DNA of 64,000 nt. Origin: Holtermannia corniformis. Its lineage: Eukaryota > Basidiomycota > Tremellomycetes > Holtermanniales. This document shows, piece by piece, positions 45,214 to 56,732 of this stretch. Position numbers and translations under genes: made by a program. Positions within the stretch are counted from its first letter, which is position 1. The number at the start of each line of letters is the position of its first letter. The stretch lies in the NCBI GenBank assembly GCA_001599935.1, contig BCIJ01000031.1, positions 64,379 to 128,378 on the forward strand. Direction: 5' to 3'. The notes below the pieces were generated by a model. It was not told where the DNA came from. It worked only from the letters and a program-made list of their open reading frames with translations, and did no database searches.

Positions 45214-47873
45214 GATGCCGTCGCCCACGCCAGCACCTGCCTTGCCTTTGCCGTCTTGCGACCTCTCTCCCCAACGGCGCACGTCAGACTATATACCGAC
45301 TAGGCTGCCGCCGTCTGCCATCCAGTGTCACCTCGTCCCATCTCCGCCCTCGAGTCGACAAACGCCTTTGCCATCGCAACCGCGCTCGCGTCCGCGTCCG
45401 TTGTCGTGGCTCGTCCCTCGGCATCTTGTCCCTCCCTTGACGACGACAACTGCAGCACAGCGCTCGTCGGTCCAGCGTCACTCTCGATCCTCCTCGTCTG
45501 CTCTCAGGCGCGAGCGTGAGACTGAGCACCTGGATACCCTCTACGACCGCAGGCGAAGTCTTCCTGCCAAGCCACTCGACTACGTTGGCGACAGCCCAAA
45601 GCCTCTCAAGGCAAAAGGTACCAAGTCGAAAAAGAAAGACGACATGTCAAACCCACTCGCAATGAAGCTCGAGGTCAGACTCGAGCACGGTGGCGACGTT
45701 CTCGATCTCTTTGGCGGCGCCAAGACTGGGTACGTCGGCCGAAACGATGCAGCATCGCTCTGACAAGTGTAGCACATCATACTCTTTGCCAGGGCACATT
45801 CTCATCACCATGCCTGCACAACAACCCATGCTCCTGCCTGACGGCACCCATGCTCTTCGCCACCGCGTACTGCACAGCCTCGAGGTGACGTTTGAAGGCA
45901 AAAGCGAGTTCTTCGATGAACAGGGTGAGTCTGCTCGCTTCTCGATCGGTCGATCACCGCGCTAACTAACGTCTTGCGCGATTAGGCCGATACACCCCTT
46001 TGCGCCTCGTGGCCGTCAAGAAGAATCTGCTAGCTGATGTGCCTCCCGTTCGGCTGCCGATGCATCGGGCCAAAGGCAACGTCGTCACCTATGCGCATCC
46101 TTTCGACTTGACGATTCCGGGTTGGCTGCCACCGTCGCACGTCTCGACAATGACCAATACGTCGTACGGTCTCATTGCCAAGGCCGTAGTCGCGTACGAG
46201 TCGGCGAGTTTGCCAAGCAGTCTGCCGATCGGACAAACCCTCGAGTCGGTGCGGCCACGGCAACACCGGTCACGCTCGCCTTCGCCTCCCGAGCCATGCC
46301 AAATGCACCCATCGTCTGCGCCGACGCTAGGCACAACCACGACAATCTCTGCTGGCCCCTCTGCAGCCGTCGAGGCGCTGCAGCCATTCGCGAGTAGCTA
46401 CCGTCAGCGCTTTACTCGCTCCCTCGTCTCTGCTCTGCACACGCCTTCCTCGTCGGCCCCTCATTCGTCGAGGAACCAAGCAACGTCACCATGGAAGCCT
46501 ATCAAGGTACTCCGTCACCGCCTCCCAGCCGCGTCTGACAATCTCGACGGCGCACCCGACGCTCAAGCCAACGCCGAGCGCCACTTTACCCTCAAGCCCG
46601 AAGTGGACTCGCCCAGTCCCGTCGAGTGCGTCGTCAGCGTGCCAGAGTGGGTCGATTGCCGTGGCGGCGAAAAGAACCTCAAGGTCAGCATCCGGCTACG
46701 CGCTCGCAAGGGCTTTACTGCCGAAATCGCTGGTGCTCAACCTGTGGTTGCCGAGACGAGCGCTGGGGCGGACGACGCCATGCAAGTGGACAATGAGCTA
46801 CCTCCCGCCGTGTCGGCGCCGGCCACGACGACTGCCGCGTCCAGCGGTAGCGCCTCTGCGCCTCCTGGGACCGAGATCAAAACGCACATGGTCGAGCTTG
46901 GCATGGAGGTCGAAGAGTCTGAACGCTTCAGCTCGGTCCCGACGCAATCCTACACGTCCTTCTTCCCGATCCCGACCGAGCAGCCCAGCACGAGCAACTC
47001 ATCCGTCGGACCGCACGCTTTCTTGTCACCTCGGACTCCAGTTGCCGACATGGCCATGCTTGGTCTGGGCATGCCGCCGTCCGGCCCGTACCGTGGAGTC
47101 CGCACCAAGGCATTGCTTCTGGCCGATGACGGGCAACCGCGCAACTTTCAGTTTGCCGGCGAAGGTCTCGAGCTGGGTGAACGATGGCGCAAGGTCAACG
47201 TCGTGCTGCCGATGAGCTTCCCGAGCGACGGCACGATCTCAAGCGAGCAGCCTCAAGCCGAGATGGAGGGACCATTCCTGCGCATCCGCCACAAGCTCAA
47301 GGTCCGCGTGGTTTGCCGGTCTTCCTCTGTGCCAGGCTCGGATACCGTGAGTCACATATACACGGTGCTGCAAGCCAGCTGACAATCCAGGTCGTCATCC
47401 TGTCCACTCCATTGCGCTTCGGCACCGCTCCTGAACGCCCGGCGCCCTCCCGCGCTTCGCCATCGATCATTGCGCTCCCAGCATACTGCCAACTGTTCCA
47501 CGAGAACGGCGAGCTTCGGCAATGCGAGCCCTTGCCATTGTACGAGGGCATCCCAATCGATGACCCACCGCCCTTCCAAGATGCCGTCGCGTCATGTGCC
47601 CCCGTACCCAGAGAGGCTCTCGAATTGGCGCGCGAGGCTACGCCCACCCCAGCCGAAGAGGCCGAGTCAGACGCCATGGACGTGGACGGCTCTGGCTCTG
47701 AAGATGAAGACGCTGCGCACGGCAGCAATTCTTCCATCGGCGACACCTCATCCAGCACCCTGTCGTCCGCAGCCGACGGCGAAGTCCCACTCCCTCCGAC
47801 CCCACGCACTCCTGGCGGTCGCAAGATTATTGCAACACCCCACGCACCCTTCATTGCCGGCCTCGCTCTCTAA
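45214..47873 (+). CDS. arrestin-fold protein (alpha-arrestin/ART-like)
   Basis: Start MPSPTPAPALPLPSCDL at 45214 with a long disordered, basic N-terminus. The arrestin-N part runs SNPLAMKLEVRLEHGGDVLD, RVLHSLEVTFEGKSEFFDEQ, and VKKNLLADVPPVRLPMHRAK, then HPFDLTIPGWLPPSHVSTM and SYGLIAKAVVAYES, an order typical of fungal arrestins (FDLTIPxxLPPS). A second, arrestin-C-like half includes VVSVPEWVDCRGGEKNLKVS and GEGLELGERWRKVNVVLPM. The end has LPAYCQLFHENGELRQCEP, then LPLYEG and DPPPFQDA, possible PY-type motifs for a Rsp5-type ubiquitin ligase, and an acidic Ser-rich tail. Introns at about 45728-45771, 45925-45986 and 47347-47391. A role in endocytic ubiquitination of transporters is inferred from the family. 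Confidence 0.72.
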
Positions 47874-48055
47874 GCTGTTTCTTGCCCCGCACCCTTTCGG
47901 AACCCATTCGCAAACTGTATCTTCTTGCACTCATTCGCATTCACCTACCATTGCCCTGTGCAGTATTGCCCTTGCCGGCGTATATATTACGAAACGTATC
48001 ATGACATGCATGCACTTGAACCTGATTGATCGCTCCGGAAGAGTTGCATGCGGGG

Positions 48056-50010
48056 TTAGTCGAATACAATCTTCTTGGCGGTGACCGTGCCAGGTGGTGG
48101 GATCGCCATCGCCATTTCTTTTTGCTTGCGCAACCGGGCAGCCTCCCAGGACGGGTGCATCGCCTGCTCCTTATCGGTCGATTTGCCAAACGTGCCGGCA
48201 ACTGCAGGCCGGGTTGCGTTCGGCGGTGCAGATGCCGGTGGTGCGCTCGCATGACCGCCGCGACCAGCAAAGCCACCTCGGCCGCCTCTCGCGCCGCCTC
48301 GTCCACCGCGCACACTCGTAGCCACGGCGTCGTTGGCCGCTTCAGCAGCGTGCACTGCAATGGAGCCGCCTCGTCCACCACCGCGCGTGCCCCATCCGCT
48401 TCCTCCGCCACGAGCTCTGTTCCTCGCCTCTTCACGCGCAGTATCCTCCTCTCGAGCTTTGACGACGTGCTTTGCGCCTCGGCCATACTTTTTCTCCCAA
48501 ATTCTAAAGCCAAGGATCAGATCGGCAATTGCGAATGAAACATGGTAACTGACGCTTGCCGCGCTCTCTGCCCTCTGCGATTCTTGCGCTCGCCCTTGGC
48601 GCTGCCAATGATCCCTTCAAGTCCCACATCATCGTCAGGGTCCGAGTCGTCCGAGTCGCCCTTGTAGAAGCCGGTTGCAAGTGTGGGCAGAAAGGTGGAA
48701 GTCGTGATTGCAGTGTTGTTCGAGACAGGTGGAGCTCGGGGTACAGGTCGTGCTGCTACTTTGGGCGCAGGCGCAGGCTTGACGCGCTTCGCTGGACGAG
48801 CGTCATCTTCGGAGGCCACGTCTGAACCTTGCGAATCATCTTCCGAGTTTTGCACATTGTCGTCGAAGCCGCCTTCGCTACCGTCATCGTCTCCACCAAC
48901 CGACCCAGACTCCCAGCCTGCCGCATCCGCCGCCTCGTCCTCACTGTACCCGGCGAGGCTATCGACGTCTTCATTATCACCGTCCACTTGGTTCACTACG
49001 TCCTCTTGATCGTCGACATCATCCACCATGTCGGGCAGATTCTGCATGCTCTGCAGTCGGAGCTTCTGCAATGCATCCAGATCTGGCTTCGGGACCAGTT
49101 TGGACTTGGCGCCTCCGGCCACGGATCGCAGAGAAGCGCCCTCTTCTCCTACGGTCCACGATACGATGGCCTTTACAGCTTCGCCGACGCCCTTTGAGCT
49201 GAGGATTCGATTCTCAACTCTTGTATACGTCGGTGATGTTGGCGAATGCTTCGAACTGGACGCTGGGGCCGGAGGCATCAAGTTGGATGGCAGTGTTTCA
49301 TGCTTGAGCAGGTGGTGCTTCTTGAGTTTGATCGCAAGGAAGGAGTGGGCGACAGTAGGAAGTGGGATGTGCTGTACACGTGCGTCAGCTGAGGTCGTCT
49401 TCGTTGTGAACCGCACATGCAACAGCTCGAGCTGTTCTTCAAGAGTTGGCAGCTCGCTCGAATCCGGTGTCTTTGTTCTATCGCATGAGTCAGTGCCAGC
49501 ACTTCGCTAGCAGAGCAGGGCTGGCGTACCTCAACTGCTTGATCTTCTTGATCAGTCGCTGCGTTTCGACAGTTTTCGCCTTCTTCAGCACGGGATGCAG
49601 CGTCTTGAGCGATTGCGGCTTGAAGCGGGTCAATACAACAGGCCCTTCTAATTTGTAGGACGTACGATGCGACTAGAGATCTTCTCCAAATCTAGGGGGA
49701 CTGCAGGTTCAGCCTCGGGCTCGTCAGGCAGCGTCGAAGTTGATGCCACAGGTGCCTCTGTCTCGGTTGTTGTTGGCGCAGCAACCGCAGAGACATTTTC
49801 GCTCTCCGCAGCAGATCCTTCAGCTGCAATGTCTGGCTTGGCAGCCGCCTCGAGCTTTGCCTATTGGAATCGTTAGCAAATAAGTTGGATCGGGGCGCAA
49901 CGTACAGCTTCAGCAGCTCGCTTGCGTTCCTCCCGCTGCTTCCCGGTCCTCTTACGTTTCGCAGGCTGCTGAACAGCTACCACGGTTGACTCCCGAGTGC
50001 TCTCGGCCAT
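48056..50010 (-). CDS. BUD22: BUD22/SRFBP1 family ribosome-biogenesis protein
   Basis: Start MAESTRESTVVAVQQPAKRK at 50010, with a nuclear basic stretch. Conserved helices follow in small exons: KTLHPVLKKAKTVETQRLIK, KIKQL, then TLEEQLELLHTIPLPTVAHS. The centre is a long acidic region (SLAGYSEDEAADAAGWESGS and flanks). The C-terminus has the BUD22 signature RKNRRGQRARQ joined to IWEKKYGRGAKHVVK, then an RGG-rich stretch (GGRGGARGGRGGFAGRGG), which suggests RNA binding, and a last conserved piece HPSWEAARLRKQKE. Bud22 acts in 40S subunit maturation in the nucleolus. About 580 residues, five or so introns. Divergent from COA8 with about 100 bases between starts. Confidence 0.85.
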
Positions 50011-50114
50011 GTTGGAGCACTGTTCGTGGGATGTATCGAGAGGTAAGAGCGACACAACTACAGGTGAGCACCTTGCAAGATTCCGGGTTTGGTTTCCCAC
50101 GGGTGACACGTCGT

Positions 50115-50873
50115 ATGTCTGCCAGTATGACTGTCAAGCGGCCGTCGCTCTCCCCACAAGCCGCTATTCAGTATGCAGGCAAGCACATCCTATCTCGCGC
50201 CTGCAAAGGGAAGCTTGCAGTCCATCCGGTTGGCGTCGACCGCGACTGCGAGCAAAACCCGCCGCGCCGTGCGCAGACCGGTGTCCGGTGTTGACCTCGT
50301 TGCACCGTACGTGCTGCTTCAGTGAAGCAGTCCAACCTAACGTATCAAAGTCCCGATCCTCAATCCCATCTTCGACCAGTCATCTACGCATCGTCTTCAG
50401 CACGTCCCAAGTCCGCCACGTCCCCATATTCAACCGAAGAATTCCCTTCGGGTGCGTACTCGCAAAAGGTGCAGACGCGGGCAAGGGAAGATGCGAATGT
50501 ACTCCGCGAGCGTGAAGAACTCGAGCTGTCCTGGAGATTGCGACGAGAGCGGATAGACGCTACCAATCACCGCTTTTGGGTGCGATTGTCTTTGCCCAGT
50601 TGTGCTCAACTGATGATCCAATACTAGTCCATAACCAACTCGCTGTTCGACACACACCTCGCACACCGACTATCGCTGCTTCCCCAGGCTGCGGATCCAC
50701 CGACACCAGAAGACTTGGCTCGGCGAGAGGCGTGCTTGGATCGCTTCTATGCCGATTGGCAGGCCGCAAACCGGCAACGGCAGAAGACCTGGGTGTTAGA
50801 CTGGTGGCGCGAGCTATGGAGCTCACTCAAGCTTGAAGCCAGGATGACGCTTGGCGGCAGAGGCTCCCGTTGA
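50115..50873 (+). CDS. COA8: COA8 (APOPT1) cytochrome c oxidase assembly factor
   Basis: The start at 50115 (MSASMTVKRPSLSPQ) gives a basic N-terminus compatible with mitochondrial import. After an intron (about 50290-50349) comes PDPQSHLRPVIYAS, matching the family block 'SNLRPI', then LREREELELSWRLRRERID and HRFW, the Arg-rich helix followed by W of COA8. After a second intron (about 50580-50629): SITNSLFDTHLAHRLSLLP, RFYADWQAANRQRQKTWVLD and WWRELWSSLKLEARM, typical of the C-terminal helix. The last 25 or so residues are typical in length. COA8 protects complex IV assembly under oxidative stress in animals; in fungi the role is presumed. About 210 residues. Confidence 0.78.
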
Positions 50874-51150
50874 CCGAGGCGGAGATGTCGACCATTTGTC
50901 TTTCAGTCTGTACTCGGCCCGGGCGCTCCGTCAGATATGCAAGGAGCGTAACTAGCTGCGTGGGACGATGTGACAGTCTACTTCCCGCTGGACATTCAAG
51001 TGCCGACTTCCCTAGTAGTTTGATGCTGCCTCGGACCGTCGAACAGAAACGCCGCTCGGCGTCCATTGTGCTAATTTAATCCATCCGGTCAACCATTGTC
51101 CTCCATATAGGATACTGCCGCCGCACGTACTCGTCTCGAGTCCGAGGAAG

Positions 51151-51157
51151 GTATAAA
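51151..51157 (+). promoter_or_regulatory. TATA-like box for the first orphan gene
   Basis: GTATAAAAC lies about 45-50 bases before the ATG at 51201, in an otherwise ordinary upstream region. Close spacing suggests a very short 5' UTR. Confidence 0.5.
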
Positions 51158-51200
51158 ACGTGATGCGGCTGGCAGATCGATACACAGTCACTTACCTGCA

Positions 51201-51467
51201 ATGAGCTCCACCGACGCATTCAACCCGCGAGATATTGCCGAGCAATTTCTCGAAGCCTTGCGCGAAGCTAAAGGTGCTGGTGAAGCTGGGGCCGAGCAAT
51301 GTGTCACTACATGCACAAGCTTACTCAAGGATCTCACCGTGGATCAAACGACCGATGTTGTCAACGAGGCCGTGGAAATCGACTCACAAGCTGAGAATGC
51401 CATGGACAGCTCGGTACTTCGCGCCAATCTGCAGATGCTTGCAACGTACTGCCAAAGAAGCGCTTGA
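51201..51467 (+). CDS. small orphan protein, copy 1 of an adjacent paralogous pair
   Basis: Uninterrupted 88-residue frame starting at an ATG with a TATA-like box just upstream; ends at TGA 51465. All-helical by eye: DIAEQFLEALREAKGAG, then AEQCVTTCTSLLKDLTVDQT, DVVNEAVEIDSQAENAM, DSSVLRANLQMLATYCQ. Three Cys. No signal peptide or membrane segment. I recognise no family. It aligns along its whole length with the next gene (see findings), which makes both more likely to be real. It has no intron, unlike nearly every other gene here. Confidence 0.55.
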   Translation: MSSTDAFNPRDIAEQFLEALREAKGAGEAGAEQCVTTCTSLLKDLTVDQTTDVVNEAVEIDSQAENAMDSSVLRANLQMLATYCQRSA

Positions 51468-51676
51468 TTTATGTGCTGTGCATCTAGGACAGACCATGTA
51501 TATCTATATGACAAAACTGGTGGGACGCGATATATCTGCCGTGCGACGCCATCCTCGGTCGATCCTGTCCATGAGGCTAACGTAGCCCCCAAGGCAAAGG
51601 AGGCTAACGCCTTCTCATCTTGTAACACGCGTTGCTGCACTTTGTACAGCCAGCGTCGCTCGGACTATCAGGTACA

Positions 51677-51946
51677 ATGTCAACCTCCCTCCCTGTTACG
51701 ACGCTCGCGCAGTGGCTCCACAACGCAATCGCCTACAGCAGCGCAAACCTAACCGAGGAAGCTCAGGAAAAGGGTCGGGAAGTCTGCCGACTCATCTTTC
51801 AAGGGCTAGATGCTGAAACGACTGCTGCTGTAATCGACCAAACGGTTGCGCTGAACACCAGTGACGGATTCACTTCGTTGGACGGTGCACTTGTACGAGC
51901 TATACTTTGGCAGATATCCGTCAAATGTTGTCGGGGAGAGTGGTAG
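51677..51946 (+). CDS. small orphan protein, copy 2 of an adjacent paralogous pair
   Basis: Uninterrupted 89-residue frame from ATG 51677 to TAG 51944. LAQWLHNAIAYSSANL, REVCRLIFQGLDAETTAAVI, DQTVALNTSDGFTSLDGALV and RAILWQISVKCC align with the first copy: both show a Cys, then a hydrophobic helix, L-x(3)-TT-x(2)-V(I/V), (D)xxLVRA/LRA-type motif and a Cys pair or single Cys near the end. Gap of 210 bases between the two frames. No known family. Confidence 0.55.
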   Translation: MSTSLPVTTLAQWLHNAIAYSSANLTEEAQEKGREVCRLIFQGLDAETTAAVIDQTVALNTSDGFTSLDGALVRAILWQISVKCCRGEW

Positions 51947-53921
51947 ATACTGTGCATGCCTGGGGTTTGAAGACATGAAGCCGTGAACTCGTCCTGTACC
52001 GTCACTGGTGGTCTTAAGGTTTTACTGAATAGCACAAGGACACTACCGTGCTAAGTTGTCCTGTAGAGCGATCCGTTACTGCACAAGGGCAAGAGTCAGC
52101 TCGAATTTGGGAAGTGTCCGGTACTGCTGTTTATCATCGCATCAATCAAATTACAGACTAGCACACAGCTGATGGCTTCAGATCATGCAGACCGCTGGAA
52201 GCTGCTGACTGCGGTCAACGGTGAGCGTTGCCGACACGCTGTGGACCTGCGTGCTGACCTTTTGATCAACCCATCGCAAGGCAAACAGGTCATCCATTCA
52301 AAAAATTCTGCACCTTCGAGGGGCTCTTGCAATTTGGAACATTTCGCATCGCATCGTATCTCCGTTCGGGGAACGAAGGAAAGGCCTGAGCGCTTCCAGA
52401 CTGATAAATACCACGATGTACGTGATACAAGGCTCTCCAGCACACCACCCACTTCTCCACTGCAAGACTGACAGCGATGACTGATGGCGAAGACGACACA
52501 GCGGCTGAGAGCACTGCCTACAGCGATGGTTATGTGGCAGAGGTACTCAATAGCTCGTCTGTCGAGTCGGTAGTGGTGGATCCCGCCGGCCCGCACCGGC
52601 AGTCATGTGATGCATGATCGATGCAGTCGACGTGGCTCCAAACAGGCCATACAGTGCTACTGAGCAGGCCACACAAGGGAGCAAGAACCAGGAGGTAGAA
52701 GGGGAGGATGGCGGGTGACGTTGAGACGTAGTCGAAGAGGGCAAAGACAAAGGAAGAGAGGGACACGCAGTCCCAAAGGGACTACGTCGAAACTGGGAGA
52801 AAACCAAAAGAACTCCTCCTCTAGCAGCTCGCTATCGCCTGCTCTCTCGCCCATCACTTGAGTCTTCTGCCATCTCGAGGGTCGACAAAAAGTGAATATA
52901 TAGCGGCGGCAAAGAAATGGGTCGAGGAACGAAAGAAGTACGATTGGCAGTCAAGAGATCAAAATTATATAATCCGCAACGCCTTCAGAGCAGACTCTGA
53001 TGTTGGCTACATGGTATACTTCCGGCGTTCTGACAAAGAAATCGGGGAGCTACAGCCCTGAGTACTCACTGATGAGTGCTCAAAGTACGTTGTACGAGAC
53101 CGCTCCTGATGCAACGCTGTGCAGATCTCAGACGCTGTTCGCTGTGTAAACTACATTCTAATGTTGTAGGGCTGCGAAACGACAGGAGTTCTGACTACCG
53201 TTACTCCAGTATCGGACCGTGAGTGTGCTCCAGACTGTCGGCTTGGCGCATAGCACACGTAAAACATGGGAACGCGGTGAATTGGTTTTGATAGACTCTG
53301 CGGGCTGCTTGGGTCAGCTGTCTCGGTAAGGCAGCCAGGTTACTCACGTCAGGTCACTTGCAGCAGTGTACAGGCTCACTTGACGCTTGGGCGGGGACTG
53401 ATACTTGGAAGGCGTCAGCGGGATCGCATGACCCGTTACGGTTGATTGGAGATTCGGCAGCGTCCAGTCAGGCGTTACTTGAAGTATCAGATTGATCGGA
53501 GTCACTGGTAGTATGGCTACCGGATGGCATGGCTGGCTGGAGCTTGATCGGCGTAGAAGCGGTCTGGTGATGCGCTTTGGTGGTTGGACGGCGACAAGAA
53601 AATGTCCCCCATGAGGCTCCGTTAGCATGCGTGAACACTGGAGAAGTCCTCCGAAAGCGCCTCCTATATAGCCGGAGACGGCGCCAGGTAAGCTTACACG
53701 GCCGTGCGGCCCGAATGAGCGGTACGTTGATGCAGCGTGCGATGCGAGATGGGGGCGCCGGGTTCCTTGGTTAGCCACACTGCCTTCGGGCCAGAGCACC
53801 CAGCGACTGCGGTCGACACCGATCTGGGAACAGAACGGAGGAATGCATCGCATAGCCGAGTCAAAGGAAGACCTCCCTGTCAAAGGTCAGACAAAGCACT
53901 TTGAGTGTTTGGCGATCGAGC
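51947..53921. other. gene-poor stretch, no supported gene
   Basis: About 2 kb with lower GC than average. Candidates considered and not called: a plus-strand frame at 52858-53061 (encodes KKWVEERKKYDWQ and FRADSDVGYMVYFRR, but has no ATG near its start and could be a stray exon), a hydrophobic minus-strand frame at about 52530-52766, and a minus-strand frame of 179 residues at 53344-53883. None has domain support. Confidence 0.4.
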
Positions 53922-56253
53922 TTACATCGCAGCGAAGTCGATGACTCTGAACATGGACTCGTCGTTCATCTCTGGCTTCCACCCAGTCCTGCGATAGGGT
54001 GTCAGTACGATTGATTGCGGTCGTGTGACTTGTACGCACGCAGCGCGCCAGTCTAGTCCCATCTCCGCTTGCAGCAAGCTCGCCTTCTCCCAGTTCTTGA
54101 CATCGTCGTCTGCGATGCCGCGAAACAGAACCTGAGATAGTGTCAGCCCCAAAGGATGTTTCGAAGCGGTCGGCGCCACGTACGTAGATGCGCGTCAAGA
54201 CTTGCGGCGCTGGTATGATGGTCAAGGCGACCGTGGCGGGCAGCATTGCCTGATCCAGGATTCTATAGTCGTGTGTGAGCTGAGCAATGAGCGGAGCACG
54301 CGGTGCTCACCGGTATGCCTAAGGTTTGTCAGTGGATGCGACGAGGTAGACGACTCACGATCTGCTTGTGCTGGGTGATAGACGGCAGCCAGGACTGAAT
54401 CATGTTCGTACGACTTTGCACTGGTACACCCAGCGAGGTGAGGATGCGATCAATGTGCGGCACAAAGAGGGTCTGAGGCAGGCAGTAGGCGTTTGACGGA
54501 CTGACATCGGGCCAGGCTGGGCCGTGTCAGCTGTGTATCGGTCAGCCAGTGAGCGGTGACTCGCCTGGAATGAGAGGGGCTTTCGGATCATGCGCGGCGG
54601 GCTTGTCCTTGGGCACTGGCCTGCAACGGGGTCAGTGGGCTCAAGCCAAACACACACGAAACCCTCACAGGCCCTCCCACCATAAACCGTACGACTCGAC
54701 GCCAGACAGCAGGTCCTCGACCGAACCGCCAGCCTTGGTGCGCAGAAACCAGCGCAGTTTCTGACGCGAGCCATCAGGGATCATGGCTGTCGGCGGATAC
54801 ACTCCCGAGATTGTCCAATCTGCGATCGAAAGCGATACTTCGAGCTGCGATCACTTGAGCTGTAGAATGGGGCGGGATTATGGTGCCACTCACACTCGTT
54901 TCCTCTGGATAGTAGAGGTCAATCTGCGGTCGGATGGAGCGAGGGCGGAAGATGATCCTAGCGGTCGACTTGTTGTGCACCACATCTGGGACGTGATTAG
55001 CGTCTAGTTGGGTATAGGTACGAGCCTACAGTTGGTGATGACTTCGTTTGGGCCCAAAGCGCGGCCAACGAACGTCATGTTGTGTGTCTTGTCCTATTGA
55101 TGATCAGTAGCCGATTCTTCGCGAGCTCGTCGCTCGGTCACGTACGGCAATCGACAGCGTCCCCAGATACGCTAAAGACCGTCAGCTCAAGCTGTGCCGC
55201 TGGCGACGACCGACTAGCCGGCGCGGGGCCTTTCTTGAGGTCCCTGCGAGTCGATCAGCACCGGTAGGCAAGGCGGTATGCGTAACGCACTCGGCCTTGA
55301 CGAGAGCCTTCATATCCGTGCGTTTGCCATCCACCGCTTCACAGACAAAGTCGATGTCTGCGATCCCCGGCGGCTTGTCGTCCTTGGCCTTGTCGTCCTT
55401 GGCCTTGCCATCGGCCTTGCCCTTGCTGCCGTTGCTTTCGCCCTTGTCCTTGCCCTTGCCCTTGTCTTTGCCATTGCCGTTGCCGTTGCCATTGGCTTTG
55501 CCTTCCGCCTTGTCCCCGCCTACAAGTCCATCATCAGCGTCCCGCTCGCGTCTATCACAGCGCACGAGCAAGGGCAAGGAGGGATCGATCAAAGACGTGC
55601 CAAACACTCGAGAGCTTACCATCAGCCGGCTTGGGTGGCGGCGCGGGCTTTTCCGTCGGAGCTTTGGCGGCTGCAGACTTGGGCGCGTCCGCCTTCTACG
55701 TTCCGTCAGCATCGTTCCGGAGGGCAGGACCTGCACCTACCTTTTCCTTTTCGTATGCGGTGACTTCAAGCGTGACAATGTGCTTGCCGGCGCACACGTA
55801 GTTGTACGAGTCGTTGTCCGTGCTGACCCGTCAGTCCTACCCTATCCCACACGGTACCAAACGTACATGTAGAGCGTATCGCCCGTACCAAACATGGCGA
55901 CCCAAGTCGGGACATCGCTCGGTTTGCAGCTCAGGCGCGTATGATGCGTCGGTGGGATCGCAAACTTTTCCGTCGCGGCCTCAATCGCCTTCTACAACAA
56001 GCGCAGGTTAGCTCTGTCGACGTCTACCGTGTTGACTCACGTCAAAGTTGGGCGGGAGCGATACGAGAGCCTGTGAGCCTCCGCCGACGAGGATCAGCAT
56101 ACGCGGCGGGACCGTCATCTCGTCCTCCGTGTCCTTGTTCTCGTTCTCGGGCTCTTTGACAGGTGGGAGCAGCCTGGTATGGTATTCGTCGAGCCATTGG
56201 CGTTCGTACGGGTACAGTGCGGGATAGTCGAGATAATAGGTCGGTACGTACAT
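53922..56253 (-). CDS. uncharacterised conserved-looking protein with Lys/Gly/Asn-rich linker
   Basis: Start MYVPTYYLDYPALYPYERQW at 56253. Ordered regions: LVGGGSQALVSLPPNFD, HHTRLSCKPSDVPTWVAMFG, NDSYNYVCAGKHIVTLEVTA. Then a charged linker of about 80 residues rich in Lys, Gly, Asn and Asp (positions about 55300-55520), followed by DIDFVCEAVDGKRTDMKALV, NMTFVGRALGPNEVITNYVV, RPQIDLYYPEET and LRWFLRTKAGGSVEDLLSGV with ESYGLWWEGLPV. It ends MFRVIDFAAM at 53922, though the donor-like GTAAGC directly after could extend it by a few residues. Eight or more short introns. I see no known domain, no signal peptide and no membrane helix. Confidence 0.7.
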
Positions 56254-56732
56254 TGTGCCGGTGGACGAGCAACGAGCATTGCGATCAGAGGTCACAGAGG
56301 GAGAGAGGGGGCGTCAGCACTTGACGACTTCTGAGAAGCAAGCACACACCGATCCAGGTACAATCAACTCGGCCTTTGCCAACAGACTGACATTTCGGAT
56401 CAGTGCTGAACAGCAGCGCACAGACTTTACTCATACCTGGTACAGCCGTTGCCGTCCTCGTTGACCAGCACGCCAGCTATATACCCTGCTGGACCGCGCC
56501 GTCGAGTCAGCAGCCAACACGATGTGCCGGCCATCAACGACACGTCCAACCGGCGTGCCCATCCGACAAGGTGAACAAAAGGCCTGATCCGCACCGCACG
56601 TCAATGATCGACCGGGCCTGCTAGCCAACACGCCGTGGTGGTACATTTGCGATTCATCGACGACGGGCGTAACGGGGACATGGATCACTTTGCACCCCGA
56701 CGACCAAATACCCCAATCCCTGCTTGCTCGAC
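56254..56732. other. spacer between two minus-strand genes
   Basis: About 480 bases. It holds the promoter of the uncharacterised gene and the 3' UTR of the zinc-finger gene. Nothing else recognised. Confidence 0.4.

Noticed and set aside
52530..52766. hydrophobic minus-strand frame resembling a membrane segment
   Set aside because: No ATG at a sensible place, and no conservation I can recognise; hydrophobicity alone is not enough.
52858..53061. 67-residue plus-strand frame with AAAKKWVEERKKYDWQ
   Set aside because: No ATG near its start and no convincing upstream exon; may be a remnant or stray exon.
53344..53883. 179-residue minus-strand frame after the uncharacterised gene
   Set aside because: Considered as a further exon of that gene, since a donor-like GTAAGC follows the stop, but the splice phases I tried do not keep this frame open. 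Could still be a separate small gene.
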